Part shown: one piece after another, positions 35,335 to 42,130 of the stretch
How the letters are laid out: each line of letters begins with the position of its first letter
How positions within the stretch are numbered: the first letter of the stretch is position 1
Source: an uncultured Eubacteriales bacterium
Lineage (GTDB): Bacteria; Bacillota; Clostridia; Oscillospirales; Acutalibacteraceae
Direction: 5' to 3'
Assembly: GCA_949068525.1 (NCBI GenBank)
Contig: CARTIQ010000007.1
Coordinates: forward strand, 1 to 47,356
DNA: 47,356 nt
The notes under the pieces: generated by a model
What the model was told of the DNA's origin: nothing
The model's input: only the letters and a program-made list of their open reading frames with translations
Database searches by the model: none
Position numbers and translations under genes: made by a program

Positions 35335-35754
35335 ATGGCAGCGCAGAAATCAATTAAGAAGGGTGCGACTAAAGGCGCGACGGTGCGGAGAAGACGCGAG
35401 AGAAAGAATATTGAACGCGGAGCTGCACATATACAATCGACTTTTAATAATACTATTGTGACTATAACTGATGTGCAGGGGAATGCCGTTTCGTGGGCTA
35501 GTTCGGGGGAACTAGGGTTTAGAGGCTCGAGGAAATCCACACCATTTGCGGCACAGACTGCGGCAGAGACTGCTGCTAAGGTTGCTATGGAACACGGAAT
35601 GAAAACGGTTGAGGTATATGTTAAGGGCCCTGGAGCGGGCAGAGAGGCGGCGATTCGGGCTTTGCAAGGTGCTGGATTGACTGTTAGCATGATAAAGGAT
35701 GTTACGCCGATTCCGCATAATGGGTGCCGCCCGCCTAAGAGAAGACGCGTTTAG
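35335..35754 (+). CDS. rpsK: 30S ribosomal protein S11
   Basis: 139 residues. HIQSTFNNTIVTITD, KSTPFAAQTAAE and the C-terminal DVTPIPHNGCRPPKRRRV are diagnostic. Part of the mRNA exit platform. Confidence 0.98.
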   Translation: MAAQKSIKKGATKGATVRRRRERKNIERGAAHIQSTFNNTIVTITDVQGNAVSWASSGELGFRGSRKSTPFAAQTAAETAAKVAMEHGMKTVEVYVKGPGAGREAAIRALQGAGLTVSMIKDVTPIPHNGCRPPKRRRV

Positions 35755-35787
35755 TTTTAAAATAAAAATAGGAGGTATAGCCGAAAT

Positions 35788-36414
35788 ATGGCAAGATATA
35801 CAGGTGCAGTATGTAGACTTTGTCGTCGAGAAGGGCAGAAGCTCTTTTTGAAGGGTGAAAGATGTTATACGGATAAATGTTCGGTTGGTCGCCGGTCGTA
35901 TGCTCCAGGTGAACATGGACAGGGCCGGAAGAAGTTGTCGGAATATGGTCTTCAGCTAAGGGCTAAGCAGGCAACTCGGCGTTTTTATGGAATATTGGAA
36001 AGCCAGTTTAGACATTATTATGAATTGGCAGAGAAACGAGAGGGCAAGACAGGTGAGCAGCTATTATCTATAATTGAGACTCGACTTGATAATGTTGTTT
36101 ATCGACTTGGTTTTGCTACTTCTCGGCCAGAGGCTCGGCAGTTGGTGGTGCATAATCATTTTTCTGTAAATGGTAGGAAGGTGAATATTCCATCTTACTT
36201 AGTTAAACCTGGCGATATTATTTCTGTCAACGAAAAGAGCCGCAACAGCGAGAAGATAAAGCAAGTTATTGCTGTGAATGGTTCTCGGCCTGTGCCAAAG
36301 TGGCTTGAAGTTAATCGAGAGACTTTGGAGGGCAAGGTTTTGGAGATGCCTAAACGTGAGGACATAGATTTGACAGTTGAGGAGACTCTCATAGTTGAGT
36401 TGTACTCTAAATAA
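35788..36414 (+). CDS. rpsD: 30S ribosomal protein S4, zinc-binding form
   Basis: 208 residues. The N-terminal zinc site is intact (Cys9, Cys12, Cys26, Cys31). RPEARQLVVHNHFSVNGRKVNIPSYLV is the S4 RNA-binding domain. An assembly initiator and, in many bacteria, the alpha-operon repressor. AGGAGG precedes the ATG. Confidence 0.98.
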   Translation: MARYTGAVCRLCRREGQKLFLKGERCYTDKCSVGRRSYAPGEHGQGRKKLSEYGLQLRAKQATRRFYGILESQFRHYYELAEKREGKTGEQLLSIIETRLDNVVYRLGFATSRPEARQLVVHNHFSVNGRKVNIPSYLVKPGDIISVNEKSRNSEKIKQVIAVNGSRPVPKWLEVNRETLEGKVLEMPKREDIDLTVEETLIVELYSK

Positions 36415-36507
36415 TGCAAATTTGATATATTTAATAAATAGAGTTACAATAGATGGCAGGTTTTACGAGGTTTTTGGAACTTGCTTATAATTCAAGGAGG
36501 GTCATAA

Positions 36508-37461
36508 TTGATTGAAATAGAGAAACCGAGAATAGAGGTAGCTGAAATATCTGAAGACAAGCGCTATGGGAAGTTCATTGTAGAGCCGCTTGAGAGGGGC
36601 TTTGGCAATACTTTGGGGAATAGCTTGAGGCGCGTACTTTTATCTTCTTTGCCGGGAGTTGCGGTTACGAGCGTTAAAATTGACGGTGTTGTGCATGAAT
36701 TTTCTACGGTGCCGGGCGTTAAGGAAGATGTAACGGAACTTGTACTTAATTTAAAGTGCTTGATTGCGAATTTGCATTGCGAGGGACCTAAGACAGTTGT
36801 TATTGATGCTACAGGGCCTTGTATGGTGACGGCTGCGGATATTAAGTATGACAGTGAAGTAGAGATAATAAACCCGGAGCTTCATATCGCGACTTTGAAC
36901 AGTAGTGCTAAGCTTTATATGGAGATAACTTTGGACCGCGGTAGGGGATATGTTTCGGCGGAGCGCAACAAACAGCGCATGGATACGAATGTTTTGGGAG
37001 TTATACCTATTGATTCGATATATACACCGGTTTTAAAGGTTAATTATGCGGTTGAGAACACGCGCGTTGGGCAGATCACGGATTATGACAAGTTATCTTT
37101 AGAGGTTTGGACTAATGGCGTTATTAATGCGCAGGAGGCGGCATCGTTGTCAGCTAGGGTGCTTATGGAACATTTAAATTTGTTTGCTGATTTATCTGAC
37201 AAAACGCAGAATGTTGGCATTTTGGTTGAGAAGGGCGATCATAGCAAGGAACGCATTTTGGAAATGTCTTTGGATGAATTGGATTTATCGGTTCGGTCGT
37301 TTAACTGCTTAAAACGTGCTGGAGTGCTTACTGTTGAGGACCTTGTTAAATTGACTGAGGAAGATTTGATGAAAGTTCGGAATTTGGGCCGGAAATCTTT
37401 GGAGGAAGTTATTCACAAGATTGAATCTTTAGGCTTTAATTTGAGGGAGTCTGACGAATAG
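36508..37461 (+). CDS. rpoA: RNA polymerase subunit alpha
   Basis: 317 residues with a TTG start and AGGAGG seven bases upstream. N-terminal assembly domain with ERGFGNTLGNSLRRVLLSSLPG. C-terminal domain complete with LDLSVRSFNCLKRAGV and VRNLGRKSLEEV, which contacts UP elements and activators. Confidence 0.98.
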   Translation: MIEIEKPRIEVAEISEDKRYGKFIVEPLERGFGNTLGNSLRRVLLSSLPGVAVTSVKIDGVVHEFSTVPGVKEDVTELVLNLKCLIANLHCEGPKTVVIDATGPCMVTAADIKYDSEVEIINPELHIATLNSSAKLYMEITLDRGRGYVSAERNKQRMDTNVLGVIPIDSIYTPVLKVNYAVENTRVGQITDYDKLSLEVWTNGVINAQEAASLSARVLMEHLNLFADLSDKTQNVGILVEKGDHSKERILEMSLDELDLSVRSFNCLKRAGVLTVEDLVKLTEEDLMKVRNLGRKSLEEVIHKIESLGFNLRESDE

Positions 37462-37522
37462 AGATTTTTGTACGTTTTTTAAAGAGGCAAAAAATAAGTT
37501 TTGAGTAAAGGAGTGATTTTTG

Positions 37523-37864
37523 ATGCCTGGTACACGAAAACTAGGGAGAGATACCGCTCATCGGACGGCGATGCTTAGGGCTATGGTAACTTTTCTTTTG
37601 GAGAATGGTCGAGTTGAAACTACGGTATATCGTGCAAAGGAAGTACGTTCTTTGACGGAAAAGATGATTACTATGGCTAAGGAAAATAATTTACACAACA
37701 AGCGCATGGCAATGGGATTTATAACTAAGGAAGACGTTGTGAAGAAATTATTTGACGAGATTGCGCCCAAATATTTGCAGGCAAATGGTGGATACACAAG
37801 GATTATTAAAATGGGGCCACGCAGAGGCGATGCAGCTGAGATGGCTATAATAGAACTAGTATAA
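37523..37864 (+). CDS. rplQ: 50S ribosomal protein L17
   Basis: 113 residues, RKLGRDTAHRTAMLRAMVTFL and TRIIKMGPRRGDAAEMAIIEL. AAAGGAG precedes the ATG. Last gene of the supercluster. Confidence 0.98.
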   Translation: MPGTRKLGRDTAHRTAMLRAMVTFLLENGRVETTVYRAKEVRSLTEKMITMAKENNLHNKRMAMGFITKEDVVKKLFDEIAPKYLQANGGYTRIIKMGPRRGDAAEMAIIELV

Positions 37865-37898
37865 GTTGCAACAATAGACATAGATTTAGATTTAACAG

Positions 37899-37945
37899 CC
37901 CCCTGAGAGGCACTTCGTTTTGGAGTTCTTTTTGGGGGTATTTTT
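37899..37945 (+). terminator. Terminator of the ribosomal supercluster
   Basis: CCCCC (37899-37903) pairs with GGGGG (37934-37938) and the stem continues inward through wobble pairs; TATTTTT follows. It lies 35 bases after rplQ. Confidence 0.8.
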
Positions 37946-37986
37946 ACGTTTGTTTTATTAATAAAATTTTTTGAAAAAAGAAAAAT

Positions 37987-38019
37987 AAGTGAGACACAGT
38001 GGTGTTTTGCGTCTCACTT
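37987..38019 (+). terminator. Second hairpin after rplQ (backup or antisense terminator)
   Basis: AAGTGAGAC and GTCTCACTT form a perfect nine-pair stem with a 15-base loop. No uninterrupted T-run follows. The rest of the 337-base gap up to 38201 is AT-rich with ATATGCAAAAA repeats near 38148-38183. Confidence 0.5.
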
Positions 38020-38201
38020 ACTATTAATATTGATTTTTCATTTAACTTAAAAAGTTAAAAATGAAAAGGTGATGTTATAAAGAATAGAAACGTAAATTTC
38101 TATTCGGGGTAATTATAACACTTTGGCAATACAAATGCAATGCATATTTATATGCAAAAATATATTAATATAATATGCAAAAAGATATGTAAGGTGAGGG
38201 T

Positions 38202-38387
38202 TTGAAAAAATTTAAAATACCTATAGTTCCGCCTACTACTAATAAGTGCATACGATTTCCTAATGACATTATTGAACAAGTTGAGGATTCTATAAAAGGG
38301 AAAGAGTGCACTTTTTCTGCTTTTGTGGTAGAAGCTGTTCGTGTAGCGCTTTGTAGTTTGGAAGAAGAAAAAAATATGAATGAGTAA
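38202..38387 (+). CDS. Small ribbon-helix-helix protein
   Basis: 61 residues with a TTG start behind AAGGTGAGGG. IRFPNDIIEQVEDSI is the DNA-contacting strand plus first helix, and FSAFVVEAVRVAL is the second helix of an Arc/MetJ-type fold. A likely DNA-binding regulator. No toxin partner gene is next to it. ATATGCAAAAAnATAT-like repeats just upstream are candidate operators. Confidence 0.75.
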   Translation: MKKFKIPIVPPTTNKCIRFPNDIIEQVEDSIKGKECTFSAFVVEAVRVALCSLEEEKNMNE

Positions 38388-38457
38388 TTTTTGAAGCAAG
38401 ATTTTTAGTTTCTGGATTTTATAATATAATTAAATTAACAATAAATGTATATGCATG

Positions 38458-38496
38458 TATGCAAGGCTGTTAAGTGACAGTTTTGCATATTTTTTT
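38458..38496 (+). terminator. Strong terminator after the ribbon-helix-helix gene
   Basis: A 13-pair stem (38458-38470 with 38477-38489, two G-T pairs), six-base loop and seven T residues. Confidence 0.9.
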
Positions 38497-38529
38497 GTTT
38501 TAACTTGAGGATAATTGTAACTTTTTTGG

Positions 38530-38552
38530 AGAGCCTATTATAGGCTCTTTAA
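38530..38552 (+). terminator. Perfect hairpin AGAGCCTA/TAGGCTCT
   Basis: Eight perfect pairs, a three-base loop and TTTAATT downstream. It lies between the previous terminator and the next promoter and isolates the peptide gene from upstream reading. Confidence 0.65.
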
Positions 38553-38584
38553 TTAGCCACTTGCAGATGTTTTAAATAAAATTA

Positions 38585-38613
38585 TTGACTAATATAAAAA
38601 AATATAGTATAAT
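38585..38613 (+). promoter_or_regulatory. Sigma-A promoter of the double-glycine peptide gene
   Basis: TTGACT (38585-38590), 17 bases, TATAAT (38608-38613): five of six and six of six. It shows that the peptide/GNAT pair is an independent transcription unit. Confidence 0.88.
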
Positions 38614-38645
38614 TACAACAATTAATAATAAGGGAGGACGCTGTA

Positions 38646-38849
38646 ATGGGCTTTTTTGATAGGACGGGAAAAGTTGGCGAAATGAATGAAAAAAGTGAGA
38701 AAAAAGGTTTAGGGTTAAATGAGCTGAATGAGGATGAACTTCTAAACGTAGCTGGAGGGCAGGACTATCATTCGGAGCAGGAAAAAATGGCTAATGTCAA
38801 TACAATAAAGTCGATTGTGAATGCGGTAAAGCGAGATACTGATAGATAA
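38646..38849 (+). CDS. Double-glycine leader peptide precursor (bacteriocin- or signal-like)
   Basis: 67 residues with GGGAGG before the ATG. Residues 24-38 (LNELNEDELLNVAGG) match the double-glycine leader pattern at every key position relative to the cleavage site: Leu -12, Glu -8, Leu -7, Val -4, Gly -2, Gly -1. Cleavage would free a 29-residue polar core starting QDYHSEQ and ending KRDTDR, with no cysteine. Such leaders are cut and exported by C39-peptidase ABC transporters; none is in the window. The charged core is unlike pore-forming bacteriocins and more like a signal peptide or a modified-peptide substrate. I do not recognise the family. Confidence 0.75.
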   Translation: MGFFDRTGKVGEMNEKSEKKGLGLNELNEDELLNVAGGQDYHSEQEKMANVNTIKSIVNAVKRDTDR

Positions 38850-38851
38850 TA

Positions 38852-38929
38852 ATGCAGTCTTTTGAATTTGTTATAGTATCAAAAAGCAGAGGAATGGCAT
38901 ATTGTGTGAATTGTGAGGGAATTAACTGA
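38852..38929 (+). CDS. Possible 25-residue peptide between the leader peptide and GNAT genes
   Basis: A short frame, MQSFEFVIVSKSRGMAYC then VNCEGIN, starts two bases after the precursor stop. It has a CVNC cysteine pair. There is no Shine-Dalgarno, so it would need translational coupling. It may be chance; I list it because of its position in the peptide operon. Confidence 0.25.
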   Translation: MQSFEFVIVSKSRGMAYCVNCEGIN

Positions 38930-38958
38930 AAGAACAACATTAAAAAGGAGGGGCGATT

Positions 38959-39537
38959 TTGCAGACAGCTGTTGCTACGGTTAAATGCATAGACTTTCGA
39001 CCTCGATACTTGGACCAAATGGTGGAGTTGGGCGAAGAAAGGTTCGGCGAGAAGTATACGAGCGAAAGTAAATTACGATCGTATATAGAGAAAAAGGATA
39101 ACATATGTAAGTTAGCTGTTAATGGGGAAGGCGACCGGTTGCTAGGATTTTTTTTGATGCATAGAACAAGCGTTTTGAGGCTTGCAAAAGAGTTTAAGAT
39201 GAAGGCCCCGGAGATTGAGAGAGTTATTGGAGACAACAGGAAAATCTGTGTGGCAAAGTCGTTAGTGCTGCAAAAAGACGTAGAAAAGGGTGGCATAGCC
39301 ACAAAGTTAGCCCAAAGAGGATTAGAAAAAGCTAAATCAAAGGGATTTTATTCATGCTGGTCTCCGCTTTGGATAAGGAAGGACGGCGCGATTCCAGCTC
39401 AGAATGTTATTGAAAGATTAGGATTTACGTTTTATAAGATTGTACATATGTTGTGGGTTGACGATGAAGATTATAAATGTATAGACTGCAAAGGCCCGTG
39501 CAAATGCGATGCCGCAGTGTATTACAAGATTTTGTAA
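38959..39537 (+). CDS. GNAT family N-acetyltransferase with cysteine-rich tail
   Basis: 192 residues, TTG start seven bases after AAGGAGG. The acetyl-CoA-binding motif A is visible at about residues 97-128 (VAKSLVLQKDVEKGGIATKL), and motif B-like PAQNVIERLGFTFYK follows. The last 25 residues hold CIDCKGPCKCDAAVYYK, a compact four-cysteine cluster that looks like a metal knuckle. It lies 109 bases after the double-glycine peptide with no terminator between, so the two are co-transcribed. It could modify the peptide or give self-protection; both are inferences. Confidence 0.85.
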   Translation: MQTAVATVKCIDFRPRYLDQMVELGEERFGEKYTSESKLRSYIEKKDNICKLAVNGEGDRLLGFFLMHRTSVLRLAKEFKMKAPEIERVIGDNRKICVAKSLVLQKDVEKGGIATKLAQRGLEKAKSKGFYSCWSPLWIRKDGAIPAQNVIERLGFTFYKIVHMLWVDDEDYKCIDCKGPCKCDAAVYYKIL

Positions 39538-39556
39538 AATAAAAAATTAAAATATA

Positions 39557-39595
39557 CGTGCCAAGAGCAAAATTGTTCTTAGCGCGGTTTTTATT
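39557..39595 (+). terminator. Terminator of the peptide/GNAT operon
   Basis: CGTGC-AAGAGC and GTTCTT-GCGCG pair with one mismatch, followed by GTTTTTATT. It ends 20 bases beyond the GNAT stop. Confidence 0.78.
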
Positions 39596-39617
39596 GCCTT
39601 TTAAATAGTATCAAAAA

Positions 39618-39682
39618 TCCCCCTTTTTTATAGTGCTATCTTGAGTTTTTTAGATTCAAGTATACACCACAGATAAGGGGGA
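39618..39682 (-). terminator. Long imperfect inverted repeat, terminator of the Cys/Gly-rich peptide
   Basis: TCCCCCTT (39618-39625) and AAGGGGGA (39675-39682) enclose a second inverted repeat with CTTGA/TCAAG. Read on the minus strand, TTTTT follows the stem. The 65-base size is larger than a usual terminator. Confidence 0.6.
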
Positions 39683-39705
39683 CTTTAATTTTTTATATTA
39701 GGTTT

Positions 39706-39816
39706 TTAGTTACAGCCACAACCGCAGTCGTTATTGTTGTTGCCGCAGCAGCACATAATGAGTATCAATAGGATGATCCAAGAACAGCCTCCGCCAAAAC
39801 CATTATTGTTACACAT
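39706..39816 (-). CDS. 36-residue Cys/Gly-rich membrane peptide (sporulation-like small protein)
   Basis: The minus strand encodes MCNNNGFGGGCSW, a hydrophobic helix (IILLILIM), then CCCGNNNNDCGCGCN and a stop. AAAGGAGG lies nine bases before the ATG, and a terminator follows, so a real gene is very likely. It has eight cysteines in 36 residues. The layout (Gly-rich start, short membrane helix) recalls YjcZ-type small sporulation proteins; the Cys-rich tail is extra. A sigma-K-like promoter lies upstream. Function unknown. Confidence 0.82.
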   Translation of the reverse strand: MCNNNGFGGGCSWIILLILIMCCCGNNNNDCGCGCN

Positions 39817-39848
39817 AGGGGCTTACCTCCTTTTGTTTATTTCAATAT

Positions 39849-39876
39849 TATCATATGGGTTGCACCTTCTATGGGT
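39849..39876 (-). promoter_or_regulatory. Candidate sigma-K-type promoter for the Cys/Gly-rich peptide
   Basis: On the minus strand AC (39876-39875), 17 bases, CATATGATA (39857-39849) matches the sigma-K pattern AC-16/17-CATAnnnTA. The predicted start is about 25 bases before the ATG. The pattern is short, so chance cannot be excluded. Confidence 0.5.
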
Positions 39877-39985
39877 TACAGCAAAAGGTAGTGATTTTTT
39901 AGAAAATTTTAAAATAGTGACAATTTTAATGAAATTCGCAGAATAATTAAGATAAATAGATGTAAAGTGGGCGTATTGGGGTTAA

Positions 39986-40008
39986 ATTGACTTTATTTGA
40001 CTTTGACC
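39986..40008 (+). promoter_or_regulatory. CtsR operator 1 (three heptads, inverted orientation)
   Basis: Read on the minus strand: heptads GGTCAAA (40008-40002), AGTCAAA (40002-39996) and AGTCAAT (39992-39986), the last pair spaced by three bases as in the CtsR consensus RGTCAAAnAnRGTCAAA. It overlaps the -35 element. Confidence 0.82.
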
Positions 40009-40031
40009 ATTAACGGTTTATTGATTAAAAT
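40003..40031 (+). promoter_or_regulatory. Sigma-A promoter of the ctsR operon
   Basis: TTGACC (40003-40008), 17 bases, TAAAAT (40026-40031): five of six each. Both neighbouring CtsR boxes overlap or touch it. Confidence 0.8.
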
Positions 40032-40034
40032 TAA

Positions 40035-40051
40035 GGTCAAAGATAGTTAAA
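40035..40051 (+). promoter_or_regulatory. CtsR operator 2
   Basis: GGTCAAA GAT AGTTAAA: the tandem heptad pattern with one mismatch. It covers the predicted transcription start. Confidence 0.85.
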
Positions 40052-40090
40052 GAGAAAACGTTGCTAAAGATTTTAAAGGAGATGAAAAAC

Positions 40091-40546
40091 TTGGGAATAA
40101 GCGATGAAGTTGCAAGATACCTTTTAGAAATGCTGGAGGAATCGCAGGGAGATATACAAATTCAGCGAAATGAGTTGGCGAGCAATATGGGCTGTGTGCC
40201 GAGCCAGATAAATTATGTTATAACTTCAAGATTTACGCCGGAACACGGATACATTGTGGAGAGCAGGCGAGGCGGTGGCGGATATATTAGGATTACCCGC
40301 ATAAAAACCGAAAAAAGTACAGCTATCATGAATATAATAAATGCTATAGGGGATCGGGTGGATGCACTTTCTGCCGAAATGATCATAGAAAGCTTGGTTC
40401 GGCGTGATATTCTTTCGGAAGGTACGAGCAAGTTGATGTTAAGTGCTGTTTCAGACAGGGCTTATGCGGACATTCCGGTAAATTTGAGGTGTGTACTCAG
40501 AGCATCGATATTAAAAAACCTGCTCTTGACTCAAGTGGATCTATAA
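40091..40546 (+). CDS. ctsR: Transcriptional repressor CtsR
   Basis: 151 residues from a TTG with AAAGGAG nine bases upstream; an earlier in-frame ATG abuts that site. ISDEVARYLLEML starts it; the winged-helix part ends in ESRRGGGGYIRI, the glycine-rich DNA-binding and heat-sensing wing of CtsR. It represses clp genes and its own operon through the two boxes upstream and is inactivated by McsB/heat. Confidence 0.96.
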   Translation: MGISDEVARYLLEMLEESQGDIQIQRNELASNMGCVPSQINYVITSRFTPEHGYIVESRRGGGGYIRITRIKTEKSTAIMNIINAIGDRVDALSAEMIIESLVRRDILSEGTSKLMLSAVSDRAYADIPVNLRCVLRASILKNLLLTQVDL

Positions 40547-40568
40547 ATCAAACAAAGGGGGAATCTTT

Positions 40569-41090
40569 ATGTTATGCCAATCTTGCGGAAAAAATCAAGC
40601 AAATACTCATATAAAAAGGGTGATAAACGGGGAGCTGACCGAATATATGCTGTGCGAAAAATGTGCGGCTAAGCTAGGGTACTCGAACATTTTTGAAAAC
40701 TTGGGGTTTGGCTTCAGTTTCGATAATTTATTAGGCAGCTTTTTTGTGAATAATGAATCTCAGTTAATGCCGACAAGCAGCAAACGGTGCGATTTTTGTG
40801 GGTCATCTTTTGAGGATATCTCGAACACGGGAAAGGTCGGGTGTGCCAAGTGCTACGACGCGTTTTTTGATCAACTTATGCCGTCCATAAAAAGAATCCA
40901 CGGCAACACTAAGCATGCCGGTAAGTTTGGTTCTAAAGCTAACGACAAGAAGAATACGATAAAAAGCAAAATTCAAGCTCTTGATGAAAAAATGAAAGTT
41001 GCGATAAGCGAACAGAACTTTGAAGAGGCTGCAAAAATCAGGGATGAGCTAAAAAAATTAAGAGGAAAGGAAGGTGAGAGCAATGAGTAA
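40569..41090 (+). CDS. mcsA: McsA, activator of protein arginine kinase
   Basis: 173 residues. Two zinc modules are visible: CQSCGKN...CEKCAAKLG and CDFCGSSF...CAKCYDAF. The C-terminal UVR motif reads LDEKMKVAISEQNFEEAAKIRDEL. It activates McsB and modulates CtsR. Its last eight bases overlap mcsB. Confidence 0.95.
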   Translation: MLCQSCGKNQANTHIKRVINGELTEYMLCEKCAAKLGYSNIFENLGFGFSFDNLLGSFFVNNESQLMPTSSKRCDFCGSSFEDISNTGKVGCAKCYDAFFDQLMPSIKRIHGNTKHAGKFGSKANDKKNTIKSKIQALDEKMKVAISEQNFEEAAKIRDELKKLRGKEGESNE

Positions 41091-42114
41091 ATGGTACGAA
41101 AAGGCCGGAGATTACAGTGACGTTGTGATTAGCACGAGGATTCGTTTGGCTAGGAATATTTTGAAATATCCATTTCCGTGCAAAATGAATTCAGCTATGA
41201 AGAGTGAGGTAATCGGAGACATCAAGGCGGCGCTTTTAAAGCCGGAGTTTAAAAACTATAACTTTAGTTGCTTAGAAGGGTCGGACGCTAGTATAGTTCA
41301 GCTAAAGAGCCTGGTGGAGTGCCATTTAGTGAGCCCGAACTTTGTGAACCCAGACAAATTTAAGGCTGTGTTTTTGTCCCAAAACAACGACACAAGCATA
41401 ATGGTAAACGAGGAGGACCACATTCGGTTACAGGTGATGAAAGAAGGTCTAGCACTAGAAGATACTTACAGCACAGCAGACGAAATAGATAGCAAGCTCG
41501 ATGAATCATTGAGATTTGCTTTTGATGAGCAGCTTGGCTACCTAACGCAGTGCCCAACGAATTTAGGAACGGGCATGAGAGCCTCAATAATGCTGCATTT
41601 GCCGGCCCTAAAGAAATGCGGAATGATTGAAAAAATATCATCAAGCCTAATAAAACTGGGCTTAACTATGCGAGGAATATACGGCGAGGGTACCGACCCT
41701 AAGGGAGACATATATCAAATTTCTAACCAGGTTACTTTGGGGATATCCGAAAAAATTGCGCTTAAGAACCTCAACGACATAACGCTGCAGATAATAACTC
41801 AGGAACGGAGCTGCCGCAAAGAACTGGCAAAAAACGTCCAGGTTGTCGATAATATAAGTAGATCAGTTGGGATTTTGAAAACGGCTAAAGTTTTGAACAA
41901 CGACGAGTTCATGAAGCTTATTTCTAAAGTAAGGCTAGGTCTTTCCATTGGGCTAATTAAGGGGATTTCTTACGATGTTATAAACGAGACTACCATAAAA
42001 TCACAGCCGTTCATGTTAATGCAAGCGGCAAAGGAAGAACTAACGCCGCTTAAGATAGACCAAAAAAGAGCGGAAATAATGAACGAAGAATTCAACAAAG
42101 TAGAAGTACTGTAA
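41083..42114 (+). CDS. mcsB: Protein arginine kinase McsB
   Basis: 343 residues from the ATG at 41083 (GGAAGGTG six bases upstream). Phosphagen-kinase signatures are present: VVISTRIRLARNI, FDEQLGYLTQCPTNLGTGMRASI and IYGEGTDPKGDIYQISNQ. It phosphorylates arginines on damaged proteins, marking them for ClpCP, and releases CtsR. Confidence 0.97.
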   Translation: MSKWYEKAGDYSDVVISTRIRLARNILKYPFPCKMNSAMKSEVIGDIKAALLKPEFKNYNFSCLEGSDASIVQLKSLVECHLVSPNFVNPDKFKAVFLSQNNDTSIMVNEEDHIRLQVMKEGLALEDTYSTADEIDSKLDESLRFAFDEQLGYLTQCPTNLGTGMRASIMLHLPALKKCGMIEKISSSLIKLGLTMRGIYGEGTDPKGDIYQISNQVTLGISEKIALKNLNDITLQIITQERSCRKELAKNVQVVDNISRSVGILKTAKVLNNDEFMKLISKVRLGLSIGLIKGISYDVINETTIKSQPFMLMQAAKEELTPLKIDQKRAEIMNEEFNKVEVL

Positions 42115-42130
42115 AAAGGGGAGAAACGTC

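Noticed and set aside
38148..38399. 83-codon frame antisense to the ribbon-helix-helix gene
   Set aside because: Low-complexity Phe/Ile-rich composition, no ribosome binding site, opposite a gene with a clear family pattern.
39734..39946. 70-codon plus-strand frame
   Set aside because: It is the complement of the Cys/Gly-rich peptide gene and its promoter, and lacks a ribosome binding site.
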